Positions 27,851 through 37,950 of a stretch of DNA of 64,000 nt are shown here, one piece after another (within the stretch, counting starts at the first letter, position 1; every line of letters starts with the position of its first letter). The notes below the pieces were generated by a model. That model had not been told where the DNA came from. It was given only the letters and a program-made list of their open reading frames with translations, and ran no database searches. Source of the stretch: Flavobacterium amniphilum (lineage in GTDB: Bacteria > Bacteroidota > Bacteroidia > Flavobacteriales > Flavobacteriaceae); contig NZ_JAMLJL010000003.1 in the NCBI RefSeq assembly GCF_023634845.1, positions 248,001 through 312,000 on the forward strand. The letters are read 5' to 3'. The position numbers were made by a program, and so were the translations under genes.

Positions 27851-28443
27851 TTTATAATCCAAAGAAGCACCGGCTTTCTTGATAATTTGAGTATTTTATC
27901 TATTTCGCGCATCGCCTCATTAGAAACTGCAGGGCATCCCCAGCCTTCCGGAGCTCCTTGCGGATAAACCTCCTCATGTGGGATTTTTTCCCAGGAATGA
28001 AGTACAATTGCCCTATCCATAGCATTTGAATTTGTTTTATCTTTACCATATAAAAGATACTTCACCCGAATTCCCCACTGGCTAACACCTCTTTCTTTTA
28101 TCACATATTTCCCAACAGACGAACAATGGGAATCGGCTTCATTGCTTATTTTAGGATCAGTCTTCGTAAAAGTATTTCCCCACATACTATCTCCGCAACC
28201 ATGACTCACCATATATGATGAGACAATTGTATCTTTTTTAAAATCATAAAGAAACAATCTTTTTCTTCCCGAATGCACACCTAAATCGGCTAATAAAAAA
28301 TACCCATTTTCTAACTTATTCTTTTTACAAAAGGCGGATGCTTCTTTAGTATAAAGCGAATAATTCTTCTTATTGCTTGATTCTTTCTCTGTGTTTTGAC
28401 AGAAACAAAACAAAGCCGTTAATGCGATTACCAATAATCTCAT
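27847..28443 (-). CDS. L,D-transpeptidase catalytic domain-like exported protein
   Basis: A 198-residue exported protein with the murein L,D-transpeptidase catalytic fold as found in many Bacteroidetes. The active-site elements are His149 in IVLHSWEKI and Cys170 in EGWGCPAVSNE, in the normal order. The signal peptide is short (MRLLVIALTALFCFCQ) and may be a lipoprotein signal with a poor lipobox. The substrate peptide and whether it cross-links or trims peptidoglycan cannot be read from sequence. Confidence 0.82.
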   Translation of the reverse strand: MRLLVIALTALFCFCQNTEKESSNKKNYSLYTKEASAFCKKNKLENGYFLLADLGVHSGRKRLFLYDFKKDTIVSSYMVSHGCGDSMWGNTFTKTDPKISNEADSHCSSVGKYVIKERGVSQWGIRVKYLLYGKDKTNSNAMDRAIVLHSWEKIPHEEVYPQGAPEGWGCPAVSNEAMREIDKILKLSRKPVLLWIIK

Positions 28444-28499
28444 GGAGAATTTAATTTAAATTAATTGTGAACCACAAAAATAATACCAATAAACATAAA

Positions 28500-28528
28500 A
28501 AAAGCCCAATCATAAAGACCGGGCTTTT
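28500..28528 (-). terminator. intrinsic terminator of the rimP-nusA-infB operon
   Basis: AAAAGCCC and GGGCTTTT pair around a 13-base loop, followed on the minus strand by a run of T. It lies about 20 bases after the infB stop. Confidence 0.85.
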
Positions 28529-28548
28529 CAATTACTATTATTTCAAAA

Positions 28549-31344
28549 TTATTTCAATTTTTTCTTAACTGCAACTTCAGTAAATCCTTCAATGATGTCG
28601 TATTCCTGAATATCGTTGTATCCTTTAATCTGCATACCACAGTCATATCCTTTGGAAACTTCCTTAACATCGTCTTTGAAACGTTTCAAGGCAATTAATT
28701 CTCCAGTGTAAATTACTACACCTTCACGGATTAAACGGATTTTATTTGCACGTAAGATTTTACCATCGGTAACCATACATCCGGCAATAGTCCCCACTTT
28801 AGAGATTTTAAACAACTCTCTGATTTCTGCCGTACCGGTGATTTCTTCCTTCATTTCCGGAGAAAGCATACCTTCCATTGCATCACGTAAATCATCAATA
28901 GCCGCATAAATAATCGAGTAATTACGGATATCGATCTCTTCTTTTTCAGCCAATTGTTTAGCATTTCCTGCAGGTCTTACATTAAATCCGATAATGATTG
29001 CATCTGAAGCAGAAGCTAACATAACATCAGATTCTGTAATAGCACCTACTCCTTTATGGATGATGTTAACTTGAATTTCTTCTGTTGATAATTTAGAAAA
29101 TGAATCTGATAATGCTTCAACCGAACCATCCACATCACCTTTAAGGATAATGTTCAATTCTTTAAACTGTCCTAAAGCAATACGACGTCCAATTTCTTCA
29201 AGTGTTGTATGTTTCTTAACCCTTGCTGATTGCTCACGTTGCAATTGAGTACGTTTAACAGCAATTTGCTTCGCTTCTCTTTCATCTTCGTAAACATTGA
29301 ATTTATCACCAGCTGTTGGCGCACCATCCAATCCTAAGATTGACACTGGTGTTGACGGCCCTGCTTCTTTAACCTGATTACCTCTTTCGTCGAACATCGC
29401 ACGGATTTTTCCGTGGTTTCTTCCTGCTAAAACGTAATCTCCAACTTTCAACGTTCCGGCTTGCACCAAAATAGTAGAAACATATCCACGTCCTTTATCC
29501 AACTGGGCTTCCACAACAGTTCCCAAAGCCGGTTTATTTGGATTAGCTTTTAGTTCTAAAACTTCAGCTTCTAATAATACTTTTTCCAATAATTCCGGAA
29601 CTCCCTGTCCGAATTTTGCAGAAATGTCATGTGATTGATATTTACCACCCCAATCTTCTACCAATAAATTCATAGCGGCCAATTGCTCCTTAATTTTTTC
29701 AGGATTAGCACTTGGTTTATCCACTTTATTAATAGCAAAAATCATGGGTACACCTGCTGCTTGTGCGTGAGAAATAGCCTCTTTGGTTTGTGGCATGATA
29801 TCGTCATCCGCAGCAACTACAATAATCGCAATATCGGTAACCTGTGCACCACGGGCACGCATCGCTGTAAACGCTTCGTGACCTGGCGTATCTAGAAAAG
29901 TAATTTCCTGTCCACTTTCCAACTCAACTCCGTACGCTCCGATGTGCTGTGTAATACCACCTGACTCACCTGCAATTACATTAGCTTTACGGATATAATC
30001 CAGTAAAGATGTTTTACCGTGGTCAACGTGTCCCATTACCGTAACAATAGGCGCTCTGTGTTCTAATTCTTCCGGTTTATCCTCTACCACAACGATATTT
30101 TCTTCAATATCAGTAGTAATAAATTGCACTTCAAAACCAAATTCATCAGCTAAGATTGTTAAAGTCTCTGCATCCAAACGCTGGTTCATGGTCACCATAA
30201 TCCCTAATGACATACAAGTACCAATAACTTTTGTAATTGGCACATCCATCATCGTTGCAATCTCCCCAACAGTAACGAATTCAGTTACTTTAAGGGTTTT
30301 GCTTCCTTCTTCCAATGCCTGTAATTCATCCTCAGTACGCTGACGGTGTGAATCACGCTTATCACGACGGTATTTAGCCGCTTTTGATTTGTTACCTTTA
30401 CCCTGAAGTCTTTCAAGGGTTTCTTTGATTTGGTTTTTAACCTCTTCTTCTGTTGGCTCAACTTTTACGATAGCCGGACGCTGCTGGTTATTCCCTTTAT
30501 TAAAAGGTCTATTTCCGCCTTGTTTATTGAAACCTCCTTGTCCCTGAGGTCTATTTTGCCCACCTTGACCTGGCTGTCCTCCTCCTTGACCCGGTTGTCC
30601 CGGTTTTGAAGGAATCCTGTTTCTTTTCTTTTTATCTGCGCCGGCTGCATTGTTATTATTACCACCCGGTTTATTATTCTGATTTTTATCCTCAGGTTTT
30701 TTCTTAGGCTTATTAAATTGCGATAAATCGATCGTTTGTCCCGTAAAAGTTGCTCCCGATAGTTTGGTATACTGAGTAGCATGAGTTTCTTCGGCAGGAG
30801 CTGCTTCAACTGAAGGATTTGAAGCTGGTTTCTCTACTTTCTTCTCAATTACAGGCTCAGGTTTAACCTCAACTTTTGGCGTTTCTACCACAACAGGTTT
30901 AACCTCTTCTTTAGGCGTTTCAACAACGACAGGCTTAACCTCTTCTTTAGGCTCTTCCTCGACAGGTTTTACCTCAGCAGGTTTTGGGTTTAAATCAATT
31001 TTACCCACTTGCTTAGGAGCAATAACACTTGCTTTTGCTTTGATAACTTCCTGACGTGCACGCTCTTCATCAAGCTTACGCTTTTCTTCAAGTTCGTGCT
31101 CACGCTCTAAACGCAATGCTTCCTTTTCTTTTCTTTTTTCTTCACCAACTTCTTTTGAAGCATCTTTGTTGCCTTTATCACCAGCAAACTGATTTGACAG
31201 GACATTATATATTTCGTCAGTAATTTTTGTATTCGGATTAGACTCAATAGTGAAGCCCTTGTCCTTTAAAAAATCGACAGCTCTTTCTAACGAAATATTA
31301 AATTCCCTTAAAACTTTGTTTATTCTAATTGTTCCTTCAGACAT
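28549..31344 (-). CDS. infB: translation initiation factor IF-2
   Basis: GTPase that places initiator tRNA on the 30S subunit. 931 residues. An N-terminal IF2_N domain ([20 protein letters not shown]) is followed by a long low-complexity linker to about residue 330, rich in Lys, Glu and Pro, with a 12-residue tandem repeat of the type [12 protein letters not shown] near residues 130-165 and a Gly/Gln/Asn-rich stretch at about 225-285. The G domain has G1 at 438-445 (GHVDHGKT), DTPGHEAF and [10 protein letters not shown], then the four C-terminal domains. Third gene of rimP-nusA-infB; a spacer of 43 bases separates it from nusA. Confidence 0.97.
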   Translation of the reverse strand: MSEGTIRINKVLREFNISLERAVDFLKDKGFTIESNPNTKITDEIYNVLSNQFAGDKGNKDASKEVGEEKRKEKEALRLEREHELEEKRKLDEERARQEVIKAKASVIAPKQVGKIDLNPKPAEVKPVEEEPKEEVKPVVVETPKEEVKPVVVETPKVEVKPEPVIEKKVEKPASNPSVEAAPAEETHATQYTKLSGATFTGQTIDLSQFNKPKKKPEDKNQNNKPGGNNNNAAGADKKKRNRIPSKPGQPGQGGGQPGQGGQNRPQGQGGFNKQGGNRPFNKGNNQQRPAIVKVEPTEEEVKNQIKETLERLQGKGNKSKAAKYRRDKRDSHRQRTEDELQALEEGSKTLKVTEFVTVGEIATMMDVPITKVIGTCMSLGIMVTMNQRLDAETLTILADEFGFEVQFITTDIEENIVVVEDKPEELEHRAPIVTVMGHVDHGKTSLLDYIRKANVIAGESGGITQHIGAYGVELESGQEITFLDTPGHEAFTAMRARGAQVTDIAIIVVAADDDIMPQTKEAISHAQAAGVPMIFAINKVDKPSANPEKIKEQLAAMNLLVEDWGGKYQSHDISAKFGQGVPELLEKVLLEAEVLELKANPNKPALGTVVEAQLDKGRGYVSTILVQAGTLKVGDYVLAGRNHGKIRAMFDERGNQVKEAGPSTPVSILGLDGAPTAGDKFNVYEDEREAKQIAVKRTQLQREQSARVKKHTTLEEIGRRIALGQFKELNIILKGDVDGSVEALSDSFSKLSTEEIQVNIIHKGVGAITESDVMLASASDAIIIGFNVRPAGNAKQLAEKEEIDIRNYSIIYAAIDDLRDAMEGMLSPEMKEEITGTAEIRELFKISKVGTIAGCMVTDGKILRANKIRLIREGVVIYTGELIALKRFKDDVKEVSKGYDCGMQIKGYNDIQEYDIIEGFTEVAVKKKLK

Positions 31345-31387
31345 AAATTTTATTTATGATTTATTTTTATTTGTTAGATTAAGGTGA

Positions 31388-32629
31388 TTAATCTTCAAAT
31401 TCTTCTTTTAAAATCTTGATAACCTCAAGAATGGTTTCTTCTTCTAGATCAGTACGGCGAACTAAATCGTTAACATCCTGACTTAAAATGCTTTTTGCTG
31501 TATCCAATCCGATTTTAGCAAATTCGTCAATGATCCAACCATCGATTTCATCTGAGAACTCTGTCAATTCAACATCATCATCTTCCGCAACATTACCTTC
31601 TCTGATTACATCTAATTCATACCCTGTTAATTGTCCGGCTAATTTAATATTATGTCCGCCACGTCCAATTGCTTTTGATACTTCTTCTAATTTCAAATAT
31701 ACTTCGGCTGTTTTCTTTTCTTCATCAATTTTGATTGAAGAAACTTTAGCCGGACTCAATGCTCTCGTGATATACAACTGTAAATTGTTTGTATAATTGA
31801 TCACATCAATATTTTCATTCCCTAATTCACGTACAATTCCGTGTATACGAGATCCTTTCATTCCCACACACGCTCCTACAGGATCAATTCTGTCATCATA
31901 AGAATCTACAGCCACTTTTGCCTTTTCTCCCGGGATACGAACCACTTTTTTGATAGTAATCAATCCGTCGAATACTTCCGGAATTTCCTGTTCGAATAAT
32001 TTCTCAAGGAATTTTTCAGAAGTTCTTGACATAATGATTTGCGGCTTATTCCCTTTAAGCTCAACATTTTCAATGATTCCACGAACGTTATCTCCTTTAC
32101 GGAAAAAATCTGAAGGAATCTGCTTTTCTTTCGGCAATACAATCTCATTCCCTTCATCATCCACCAAAATTACTGCTTTTGGTCTTACGTGATGCACTTC
32201 TGCCGTATAAATATCACCAATTAAATCCTTAAATTGTTTATAAAGATTTGTATTATCATGTTCATGGATTTTAGAAATCAGATTCTGACGCAATGCCAAA
32301 ATAGCTCTTCTACCCAAATCAATTAATTTAACTTCTTCCGAAACTTCTTCACCAATTTCAAAATCCGGCTCTATCTTACGGGCTTCCGAAAGCGAAATTT
32401 CTTCATTTTCAAAATCCAGATCCTCATCTGCAACAATAACTCTACGTCTCCAGATCTCCATATCACCTTTATCAGGATTGATGATGATATCAAAATTATC
32501 ATCTGAACCGTATTTTTTCTTCAATGCATTTCTAAATACATCTTCTAAAATCGCCATAAGCGTTACACGATCTATCAGTTTATCATCTTTAAACTCTGAA
32601 AACGAATCGATTAATGCTAAATTCTCCAT
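31388..32629 (-). CDS. nusA: transcription termination/antitermination factor NusA
   Basis: RNA polymerase-binding elongation factor. 413 residues: N-terminal RNAP-binding domain (about 1-125), S1 domain (about 130-200, AEVHHVRPKAVILVDDEGNE), two KH domains (about 200-350, GACVGMKGSRIHGIVREL and AIGRGGHNIKLAGQLTGYEL) and a short acidic tail. The C-terminal AR repeats of the E. coli protein are absent, as is usual outside Proteobacteria. rimP is 14 bases upstream. Confidence 0.97.
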   Translation of the reverse strand: MENLALIDSFSEFKDDKLIDRVTLMAILEDVFRNALKKKYGSDDNFDIIINPDKGDMEIWRRRVIVADEDLDFENEEISLSEARKIEPDFEIGEEVSEEVKLIDLGRRAILALRQNLISKIHEHDNTNLYKQFKDLIGDIYTAEVHHVRPKAVILVDDEGNEIVLPKEKQIPSDFFRKGDNVRGIIENVELKGNKPQIIMSRTSEKFLEKLFEQEIPEVFDGLITIKKVVRIPGEKAKVAVDSYDDRIDPVGACVGMKGSRIHGIVRELGNENIDVINYTNNLQLYITRALSPAKVSSIKIDEEKKTAEVYLKLEEVSKAIGRGGHNIKLAGQLTGYELDVIREGNVAEDDDVELTEFSDEIDGWIIDEFAKIGLDTAKSILSQDVNDLVRRTDLEEETILEVIKILKEEFED

Positions 32630-32643
32630 GCCAACTCTTTAAT

Positions 32644-33108
32644 TTAAAATATTATAGTAACCACTGCTTCCACGATTTCATCGTACACTATTTTCTCGTT
32701 ATGCAGTACTGTTTCTTTTCCTTTTCCTATCTTTTTCGGTTCTCTCGAACTCCATTCCAATGTTATATTTTCCTCAGACACATCTGTCAACTTTGCTTCA
32801 ATTGTCTGGGTTTTGGTTTTCACACTAAGTGTTCTTCCAATGTTTTTTCTGAACTGACGCACCAACTTCAAAGGCGCGGAAACACCGGCAGAAGCCACTT
32901 CCAATGCAAAATCCTGCTCTTCCCTGTCCAGATTATGTTCAATAGCCCGGCTGATATTGATACAATCCTGCAATTGCACCCCGTTATCACCATCTAAAGT
33001 TACAATAATTTTATTAGCATCCGTAATGGTCAAATCAATCAAAAAGAGATCCGGATACTCTGCCAGACCATCATTCAATAATTGCTTTACTTTTTCTTTA
33101 AATCCCAT
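32644..33108 (-). CDS. rimP: ribosome maturation factor RimP
   Basis: 30S subunit assembly factor. 154 residues with the N-terminal alpha/beta domain ([32 protein letters not shown]) and the C-terminal SH3-like domain. Conserved motif [21 protein letters not shown] near residue 83. It heads the rimP-nusA-infB operon, whose leader contains a terminator-like hairpin directly before the ATG. Confidence 0.95.
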   Translation of the reverse strand: MGFKEKVKQLLNDGLAEYPDLFLIDLTITDANKIIVTLDGDNGVQLQDCINISRAIEHNLDREEQDFALEVASAGVSAPLKLVRQFRKNIGRTLSVKTKTQTIEAKLTDVSEENITLEWSSREPKKIGKGKETVLHNEKIVYDEIVEAVVTIIF

Positions 33109-33120
33109 ATTGTATAAAAA

Positions 33121-33141
33121 GAGGCACGCTCTGCGTGCCTC
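33121..33141 (-). promoter_or_regulatory. terminator-like hairpin in the rimP leader (possible attenuator)
   Basis: GAGGCACGC and GCGTGCCTC form a nine-base GC-rich stem with a 3-base loop and are followed on the minus strand by TTTTT, then by the rimP ATG 12 bases after the stem. No minus-strand gene lies upstream that would need a terminator, since the neighbour is divergent. It therefore sits inside the rimP leader and could attenuate the operon. Confidence 0.65.
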
Positions 33142-33170
33142 ATTATTTAAAAAACTACTAAATAATGGTG

Positions 33171-33178
33171 CAAATATA
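33171..33178 (-). promoter_or_regulatory. candidate -7 box of rimP-nusA-infB
   Basis: TATATTTG on the minus strand, about 30 bases upstream of the leader hairpin. No -33 TTG at the expected distance. Confidence 0.45.
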
Positions 33179-33286
33179 CTACTTTTTTTCTAATAATGAA
33201 ATTATTGCATTATGTTAAAATTTTTCTTACCTTTAAAGTATGCTTTGGTCAAGAACTTAATTTTAATCTCAAAACATCAAAAAATT

Positions 33287-34111
33287 ATGAAACGAATATT
33301 AGTTCCCACAGATTTTTCTGAACATGCAGAGTATGCCTTAAAAGTAGCCGCTCAAATTGCCAAAAAAAATGACGGAGAAATCATTCTGGTTCACATGCTC
33401 GAATTACCACATCAAGAAAACGACGCCATAACTCAAGGCCTAGACATTCCCGAAGTAGTGTTCTTCAAAAATGCTGTTCTAAAAAAAATGGAAGAATTAT
33501 TGGATCGCGACTACCTTGACGGAATTGCTGTTTCCGAAATCGTCCAATTAGATCTTGCACATGAAGGCATTATGAGAATTGGAAAAAACCACGATATTGA
33601 TTTAATCGTAATGGGTTCACATGGCGCAAACGGCATGAAAGAAATGTTCGTTGGCTCCAACGCTGAAAAAGTAGTCAGAAACTCCGAAATACCTGTTTTA
33701 ATCATCAAAGATGACAAAAGCAACTTCACAGTTGATAATTTTGTATTTGCTTCTGATTTTTCTGATGAAATCAAAAAACCTTTCGCAAGGGTTGTTGAAC
33801 TTGCAAATGACTTCGGAGCTACACTACACTTACTAAACATCAATACACCGAATAATTTCAAATCGACACATACAGCACAATCAATCATCGATAATTTCGC
33901 CAAAGAATTCAACATTCAGAATTACCAAACACACATTTACAATGATGCAAACATTGAAGCGGGTGTCTTAAATTTCGCAAATCATGTGAAAGCTGACTTA
34001 GTCGGAATGTGTACACACGGAAGAAAAGGTTTGGCTCATTTCCTAAACGGAAGCGTAAGCGAAAGCTTAGTAAATCACGCACATAAACCAGTAATAACTT
34101 TTAAAATCTAA
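33287..34111 (+). CDS. universal stress protein with two UspA domains
   Basis: A 274-residue tandem UspA protein. The start is the ATG at 33287 (MKRILVPTDFSEHAEYAL); a longer frame upstream lacks family similarity. Domain one spans about 1-145 with the nucleotide-binding pattern GSHGANGMKEMFVGSNAEKV, domain two about 150-274 with CTHGRKGLAHFLNGSVSESL. Binding of ATP-like ligands is likely. It is divergent from rimP and followed by its own terminator. Confidence 0.93.
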   Translation: MKRILVPTDFSEHAEYALKVAAQIAKKNDGEIILVHMLELPHQENDAITQGLDIPEVVFFKNAVLKKMEELLDRDYLDGIAVSEIVQLDLAHEGIMRIGKNHDIDLIVMGSHGANGMKEMFVGSNAEKVVRNSEIPVLIIKDDKSNFTVDNFVFASDFSDEIKKPFARVVELANDFGATLHLLNINTPNNFKSTHTAQSIIDNFAKEFNIQNYQTHIYNDANIEAGVLNFANHVKADLVGMCTHGRKGLAHFLNGSVSESLVNHAHKPVITFKI

Positions 34112-34133
34112 TCAAAAAGACATACATACAACG

Positions 34134-34163
34134 AAAAGAGCCATGCAATGCATGGCTCTTTTT
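34134..34163 (+). terminator. intrinsic terminator after the universal stress protein gene
   Basis: AAAAGAGCCATGC and GCATGGCTCTTTT pair as a near-perfect hairpin ending in five T. It can act in both directions and also lies after the minus-strand TerB-like gene. Confidence 0.9.
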
Positions 34164-34181
34164 ATTTACAACTGTAATTTG

Positions 34182-34613
34182 TTATTTATTCATATGTTGC
34201 ATCTCGTACACAAAAGTATCCAAATCAACATTCAGCATTAAAAGAGAAAAAGCCTTATCCACGATATAACCAACATTTCCAGGTGTAAAACCTAACGCCA
34301 AAGCAAATTTTGTAACAATTTCTTTTTGTTTAGGCCCTAAAACGTGGTCAGCATACACCATTCTTGACAAATCATACAAACGCTCGATACGTTGCACATG
34401 TAAAGAAGGTGGATTAATTGGATATTTTGTAGGGTTTTCTAAAATTTCTTCATATTCTGCATCAGAAATTTCAAGACGGCTTTTCAATTTGTCCAGGAAA
34501 AGTTTTTCTTCTTCGCTTAAATCACCATCAGCAATGGCAACACGCACAATAGCAGAAAAATGCCCTTTATTTCTTGCTTTAAATTCACTATCAAATAAAT
34601 CAGAGATTGACAT
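34182..34613 (-). CDS. TerB family protein
   Basis: A 143-residue cytosolic helical protein with the TerB/DjlA-type fold. The metal-binding-like acidic pattern VAIADGDLSEEEKLFLDKL near residue 25 and MVYADHVLGPKQKEIV near residue 90 form the two symmetric halves. Despite the tellurite name, lone TerB proteins in Bacteroidetes have no shown resistance role. It is convergent to the stress protein gene. Confidence 0.85.
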   Translation of the reverse strand: MSISDLFDSEFKARNKGHFSAIVRVAIADGDLSEEEKLFLDKLKSRLEISDAEYEEILENPTKYPINPPSLHVQRIERLYDLSRMVYADHVLGPKQKEIVTKFALALGFTPGNVGYIVDKAFSLLMLNVDLDTFVYEMQHMNK

Positions 34614-34738
34614 AAGTATGTATTTTAATTTCTTACAAATGTACTCATTAAAAAAATGTTTTCAAAAAATTACGGTTACCAATAAAATCCCAAAGACAAA
34701 TAAATTTTGTATGTTTGGTTTTCCTAATATCTATCACC

Positions 34739-35332
34739 ATGCAAGAGTTTTGGCTATACTTTCAAATGGGACTGAGACACGTCCTGGACATCAATGCTTA
34801 CGATCATGTTCTTTTCCTTATTGGACTTACCGTTCCTTATTCATTTAATGAATGGAAAAAATTATTCATCCTTGTCAGCTTATTTACAATCGGACACACA
34901 ACCGCATTAATACTTTCGGTATACAACATTATGTATATCCGTGAAAATCTGGTGGAATTTGTGATTCCTATCACCATCTTAATAGTAGCATTATACAATT
35001 TATTCACCGCAGGAAAGAACAACAAAGCAGAAAGCATAAGCCTGATTGCTATAGTAACCTTGTTTTTTGGTATTATTCACGGATTAGGTTTTTCCAATTA
35101 TTTCAAAACCATATTACCCGGAAGTTCATCAGACAAACTTTTACCATTAGGAGAATTCGCATTAGGAATTGAAGCCGCGCAAATCATCGTAGTATTTATA
35201 GTACTGATTTTATCCTATATCGTACAAACCGTATTCAGATTCTCAAAAAGAGACTGGACACTGGTTATGTCAGCATTCATTATAGGAGTGGTTATCCCGA
35301 TGATTATTCACAGTCCAATCTGGAACAGATAA
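34739..35332 (+). CDS. HupE/UreJ-like membrane protein
   Basis: A 197-residue protein with about six membrane helices of the HupE/UreJ_2 type, a family of predicted metal (nickel/cobalt) permeases or accessory proteins. Motif features include FQMGLRHVLDINAYDHVLFL at the N-terminus and FGIIHGLGFSNYF in the middle, with the His-containing helices of the family. The ATG at 34739 is chosen over an upstream frame extension at 34715. It starts an operon with dCMP deaminase (1-base spacer) and the S41 protease. No hydrogenase or urease genes lie nearby, so the substrate is open. Confidence 0.82.
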   Translation: MQEFWLYFQMGLRHVLDINAYDHVLFLIGLTVPYSFNEWKKLFILVSLFTIGHTTALILSVYNIMYIRENLVEFVIPITILIVALYNLFTAGKNNKAESISLIAIVTLFFGIIHGLGFSNYFKTILPGSSSDKLLPLGEFALGIEAAQIIVVFIVLILSYIVQTVFRFSKRDWTLVMSAFIIGVVIPMIIHSPIWNR

Positions 35333-35333
35333 A

Positions 35334-35762
35334 ATGAAAGAAAAAAAAATGAACAAATACGACAAAGCATACCTCCGCCTTGCAAAAGAATGGAGCAAAC
35401 TTTCGTATTGCAAAAGAAAGCAGGTTGGCGCGATTATTGTGCATGACAGAATGATTATTTCAGACGGTTACAACGGAACACCGTCAGGATTTGAAAATTG
35501 CTGTGAAGACGAAAACAATTTAACCCACTGGTATGTTTTACATGCTGAAGCCAATGCTATTTTAAAGGTAGCCAATTCAACACAATCATGCAAAGACGCT
35601 ACCTTATACATAACTCTTTCACCTTGTAAGGAATGTAGCAAACTGATTCACCAGTCAGGCATTAAACGCGTTGTATACCACGAAGGCTACAAAGATGATT
35701 CAGGGTTACAATTTCTTTTAAAAGCTGGCGTTGAAGTAAAACACATTGAAGACTTAGAATAA
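35334..35762 (+). CDS. dCMP deaminase (deoxycytidylate deaminase)
   Basis: Zinc enzyme converting dCMP to dUMP, a source of thymidylate. 142 residues. The zinc and catalytic motif is His70-Ala-Glu72 (VLHAEANAIL) with Cys98 and Cys101 in SPCKECSKL, and the nucleotide-specificity loop YNGTPSGFENC is of the dCMP type. ATG at 35334; a second ATG at 35349 is possible. It overlaps the protease start by one base. Confidence 0.92.
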   Translation: MKEKKMNKYDKAYLRLAKEWSKLSYCKRKQVGAIIVHDRMIISDGYNGTPSGFENCCEDENNLTHWYVLHAEANAILKVANSTQSCKDATLYITLSPCKECSKLIHQSGIKRVVYHEGYKDDSGLQFLLKAGVEVKHIEDLE

Positions 35763-37336
35763 TGAAAATAGATAAAGTATACTTACCCTTACTTATTTTT
35801 TCGGCAGTAGCCGTAGGATTCCTTTTGGGCGGTATATTTATCAAAGCACCTGTTGCACCACAAATCGTTACACAAAACGAAACCAAGCAAAAACTCAACA
35901 AACTGATCGATTTTATTGATTCGGAATATGTTGACGACGTTAATACCGACTCTATAGTAGATCAGACCGTAACAGGAATTTTAGAAAAACTTGATCCACA
36001 CTCTATCTATATCGCTAAAAATGACGCTGCAACTGAAGCACAGAACATGCGTGGTGATTTTGTAGGTATTGGTGTTAATTTTTTTATTGAGAACGACACT
36101 GTTACCGTTATCAGTCCGATAAAAGACGGACCTGCCTACAAAGCCGGAATCAAAGCCGGTGACCGGATTTTAACTGCCGGCAAAAAACAACTCTTCGGCA
36201 AGAAAGTCAATACCGAAAAGCTTTATGACATATTAAAAGGAGAAATCGACTCCAAAGTCAATGTGACCGTTTACCGCAAATCTGAAAAGAAAAAATTAAA
36301 CTTTGAAATTACACGCAATGTTATTCCGGTAAAAAGTGTTGACATCGCCATCATGCTAAACAAAAACACCGGTTACATCAAAATCAACCGTTTTGCAGAA
36401 ACCACTTTCGAAGAATTCAAAAAAGGACTGACACAAATCATCAACAGTAAGGCGAATTCATTGGTTTTGGATTTAAGAGATAATGGCGGAGGATATTTGG
36501 AAGAAGCAGTAGAAATAGCCGATGAATTTCTGAAAGAAAAGAAACTGATTGTTTTTACCAAAAACAAAAAAGGCCGCATTGACAAAACATTCGCCACAAA
36601 CGATGGTACTTTTGAGAACGGAAAAATTACCGTTTTGATCAATGAAAATTCGGCATCTGCGAGTGAAATTATTGCAGGAGCCATTCAGGATAACGACAGA
36701 GGACTTGTCATTGGACGCCGTTCATTCGGAAAAGGATTAGTACAACGTGAAATGCCGTTCAAAGACGGATCAAGTGTACGCTTAACCGTTGCGAGATATT
36801 ATACTCCAACAGGCCGTTCCATCCAAAAACCTTACAATCATGGATCTGAAGAATATTTCAATGATTTCATGAACCGCTACCATAATGGCGAACTGTATGC
36901 AAAAGACAGCATCAAAATAGCCGATACTTTAAAATTCAAAACACCAAAAGGCCGGATCGTATATGGCGGAGGCGGAATTGTTCCTGATGTTTTTGTACCA
37001 TTGGAAGCATCAAAAGGAAATGAAGTAATCCCCATTTTAATGCAATCAGGCGTTGTAACCAATTTTGCTTTTAAATCAATTGACGCCAAAAGAAAGGAAT
37101 TTGAAAAGATGAATTATTCCCAAATCTATTCCAAAGTAAACGGAACCGATGAATATTTCAATCTATTCAAAGAATTCGTTGCCAAAACGGATGGTTATAT
37201 TGACCTTTCCCTAAGTAAATCTTATGTAAAAAGATACCTGACAGCTGAGTTTTGCCGACAACTTCTCGGAGATACAGATTATTTCAGAATAATTCTGAAA
37301 GAAGACACCATGATCAAAGAAGCTTTAAAGCATTAA
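35762..37336 (+). CDS. S41 family C-terminal processing peptidase
   Basis: Membrane-anchored serine protease of the tail-specific (CtpA/Prc) type, acting in the periplasm. 524 residues: N-terminal anchor about 8-28, PDZ domain about 95-180 (KAGIKAGDRILTAG), catalytic domain about 200-380. Ser299 within NENSASASEI and Lys324 within GRRSFGKG form the expected Ser/Lys dyad. The last about 140 residues are a family-specific C-terminal extension. It is the last gene of the HupE-like operon. Substrates unknown. Confidence 0.93.
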   Translation: MKIDKVYLPLLIFSAVAVGFLLGGIFIKAPVAPQIVTQNETKQKLNKLIDFIDSEYVDDVNTDSIVDQTVTGILEKLDPHSIYIAKNDAATEAQNMRGDFVGIGVNFFIENDTVTVISPIKDGPAYKAGIKAGDRILTAGKKQLFGKKVNTEKLYDILKGEIDSKVNVTVYRKSEKKKLNFEITRNVIPVKSVDIAIMLNKNTGYIKINRFAETTFEEFKKGLTQIINSKANSLVLDLRDNGGGYLEEAVEIADEFLKEKKLIVFTKNKKGRIDKTFATNDGTFENGKITVLINENSASASEIIAGAIQDNDRGLVIGRRSFGKGLVQREMPFKDGSSVRLTVARYYTPTGRSIQKPYNHGSEEYFNDFMNRYHNGELYAKDSIKIADTLKFKTPKGRIVYGGGGIVPDVFVPLEASKGNEVIPILMQSGVVTNFAFKSIDAKRKEFEKMNYSQIYSKVNGTDEYFNLFKEFVAKTDGYIDLSLSKSYVKRYLTAEFCRQLLGDTDYFRIILKEDTMIKEALKH

Positions 37337-37338
37337 TT

Positions 37339-37950
37339 TTATTTTAACCGGATACTGTCGTGACTGTGAGTTTCAACTCCATTATTCCATAACACCAGAA
37401 TATCTGTTGCAACTGCCGCACCACTTCCTGACGCAATTGCCAATTGACTTCTGTGACCGGCCAATGTTCCGCAGACATAAAGATTATCAGCCACTTTTTG
37501 ATCAATATTACGCAATTGAATGCGTTGCTTTTCAGGCAATGATTTTTGATGTGGTTCGACATATTCCGTCAAACCCTCAATGGCAAATAAATTAGAAGAA
37601 CCTATTCCTACCACAACAATTTTTGAAACATACACCTTTTTATTAGTCGTTACTTCATAAATCCCATCGGTTAAAACAACTTTCAACACCTTTTCATCTT
37701 CAATTTGCCCGATATGAGGATAATCATTTTTCAGATGTTCCGTGCTTTCGGTTAGTATATCAGAACCTAATTTACCTGAAGGAACACCATAGGCATTAAA
37801 AAAAACAGCATCTTGTAGTGAAGACGCTTTCTGGTGGGTAATAATTGCAATTTTCTTATCCTGGACAAAGGATTTTTTATGGGCAGAACCTAAAATCAAA
37901 GCACAGGAAACGCCTGAGACTCCACCACCAATAATCAGAACATCAAACAT
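37339..37950 (-). CDS. minimal FAD-dependent oxidoreductase, thioredoxin reductase-like, no NADPH domain
   Basis: A 203-residue flavoprotein that begins with the FAD dinucleotide-binding motif (DVLIIGGGVSGVSCALIL) and ends with the family FAD motif (NLYVCGTLAGHRSQLAIASG). Thioredoxin reductases and relatives have about 310 residues and a central NADPH domain with a CxxC pair; both are absent here, so the two FAD half-domains are directly joined. It is not a truncated end, since both termini are intact. The adjoining membrane protein starts immediately before it. The electron donor and acceptor are unknown. Confidence 0.75.
   Translation of the reverse strand: MFDVLIIGGGVSGVSCALILGSAHKKSFVQDKKIAIITHQKASSLQDAVFFNAYGVPSGKLGSDILTESTEHLKNDYPHIGQIEDEKVLKVVLTDGIYEVTTNKKVYVSKIVVVGIGSSNLFAIEGLTEYVEPHQKSLPEKQRIQLRNIDQKVADNLYVCGTLAGHRSQLAIASGSGAAVATDILVLWNNGVETHSHDSIRLK

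Noticed and set aside
30465..30809. Overlapping open frame in the infB linker
   Set aside because: Shadow of the low-complexity linker of IF-2 in another frame.
33212..33286. 25-codon extension of the universal stress protein
   Set aside because: UspA domains begin at MKRILVPTDFS; the extension is hydrophobic and lacks family residues.
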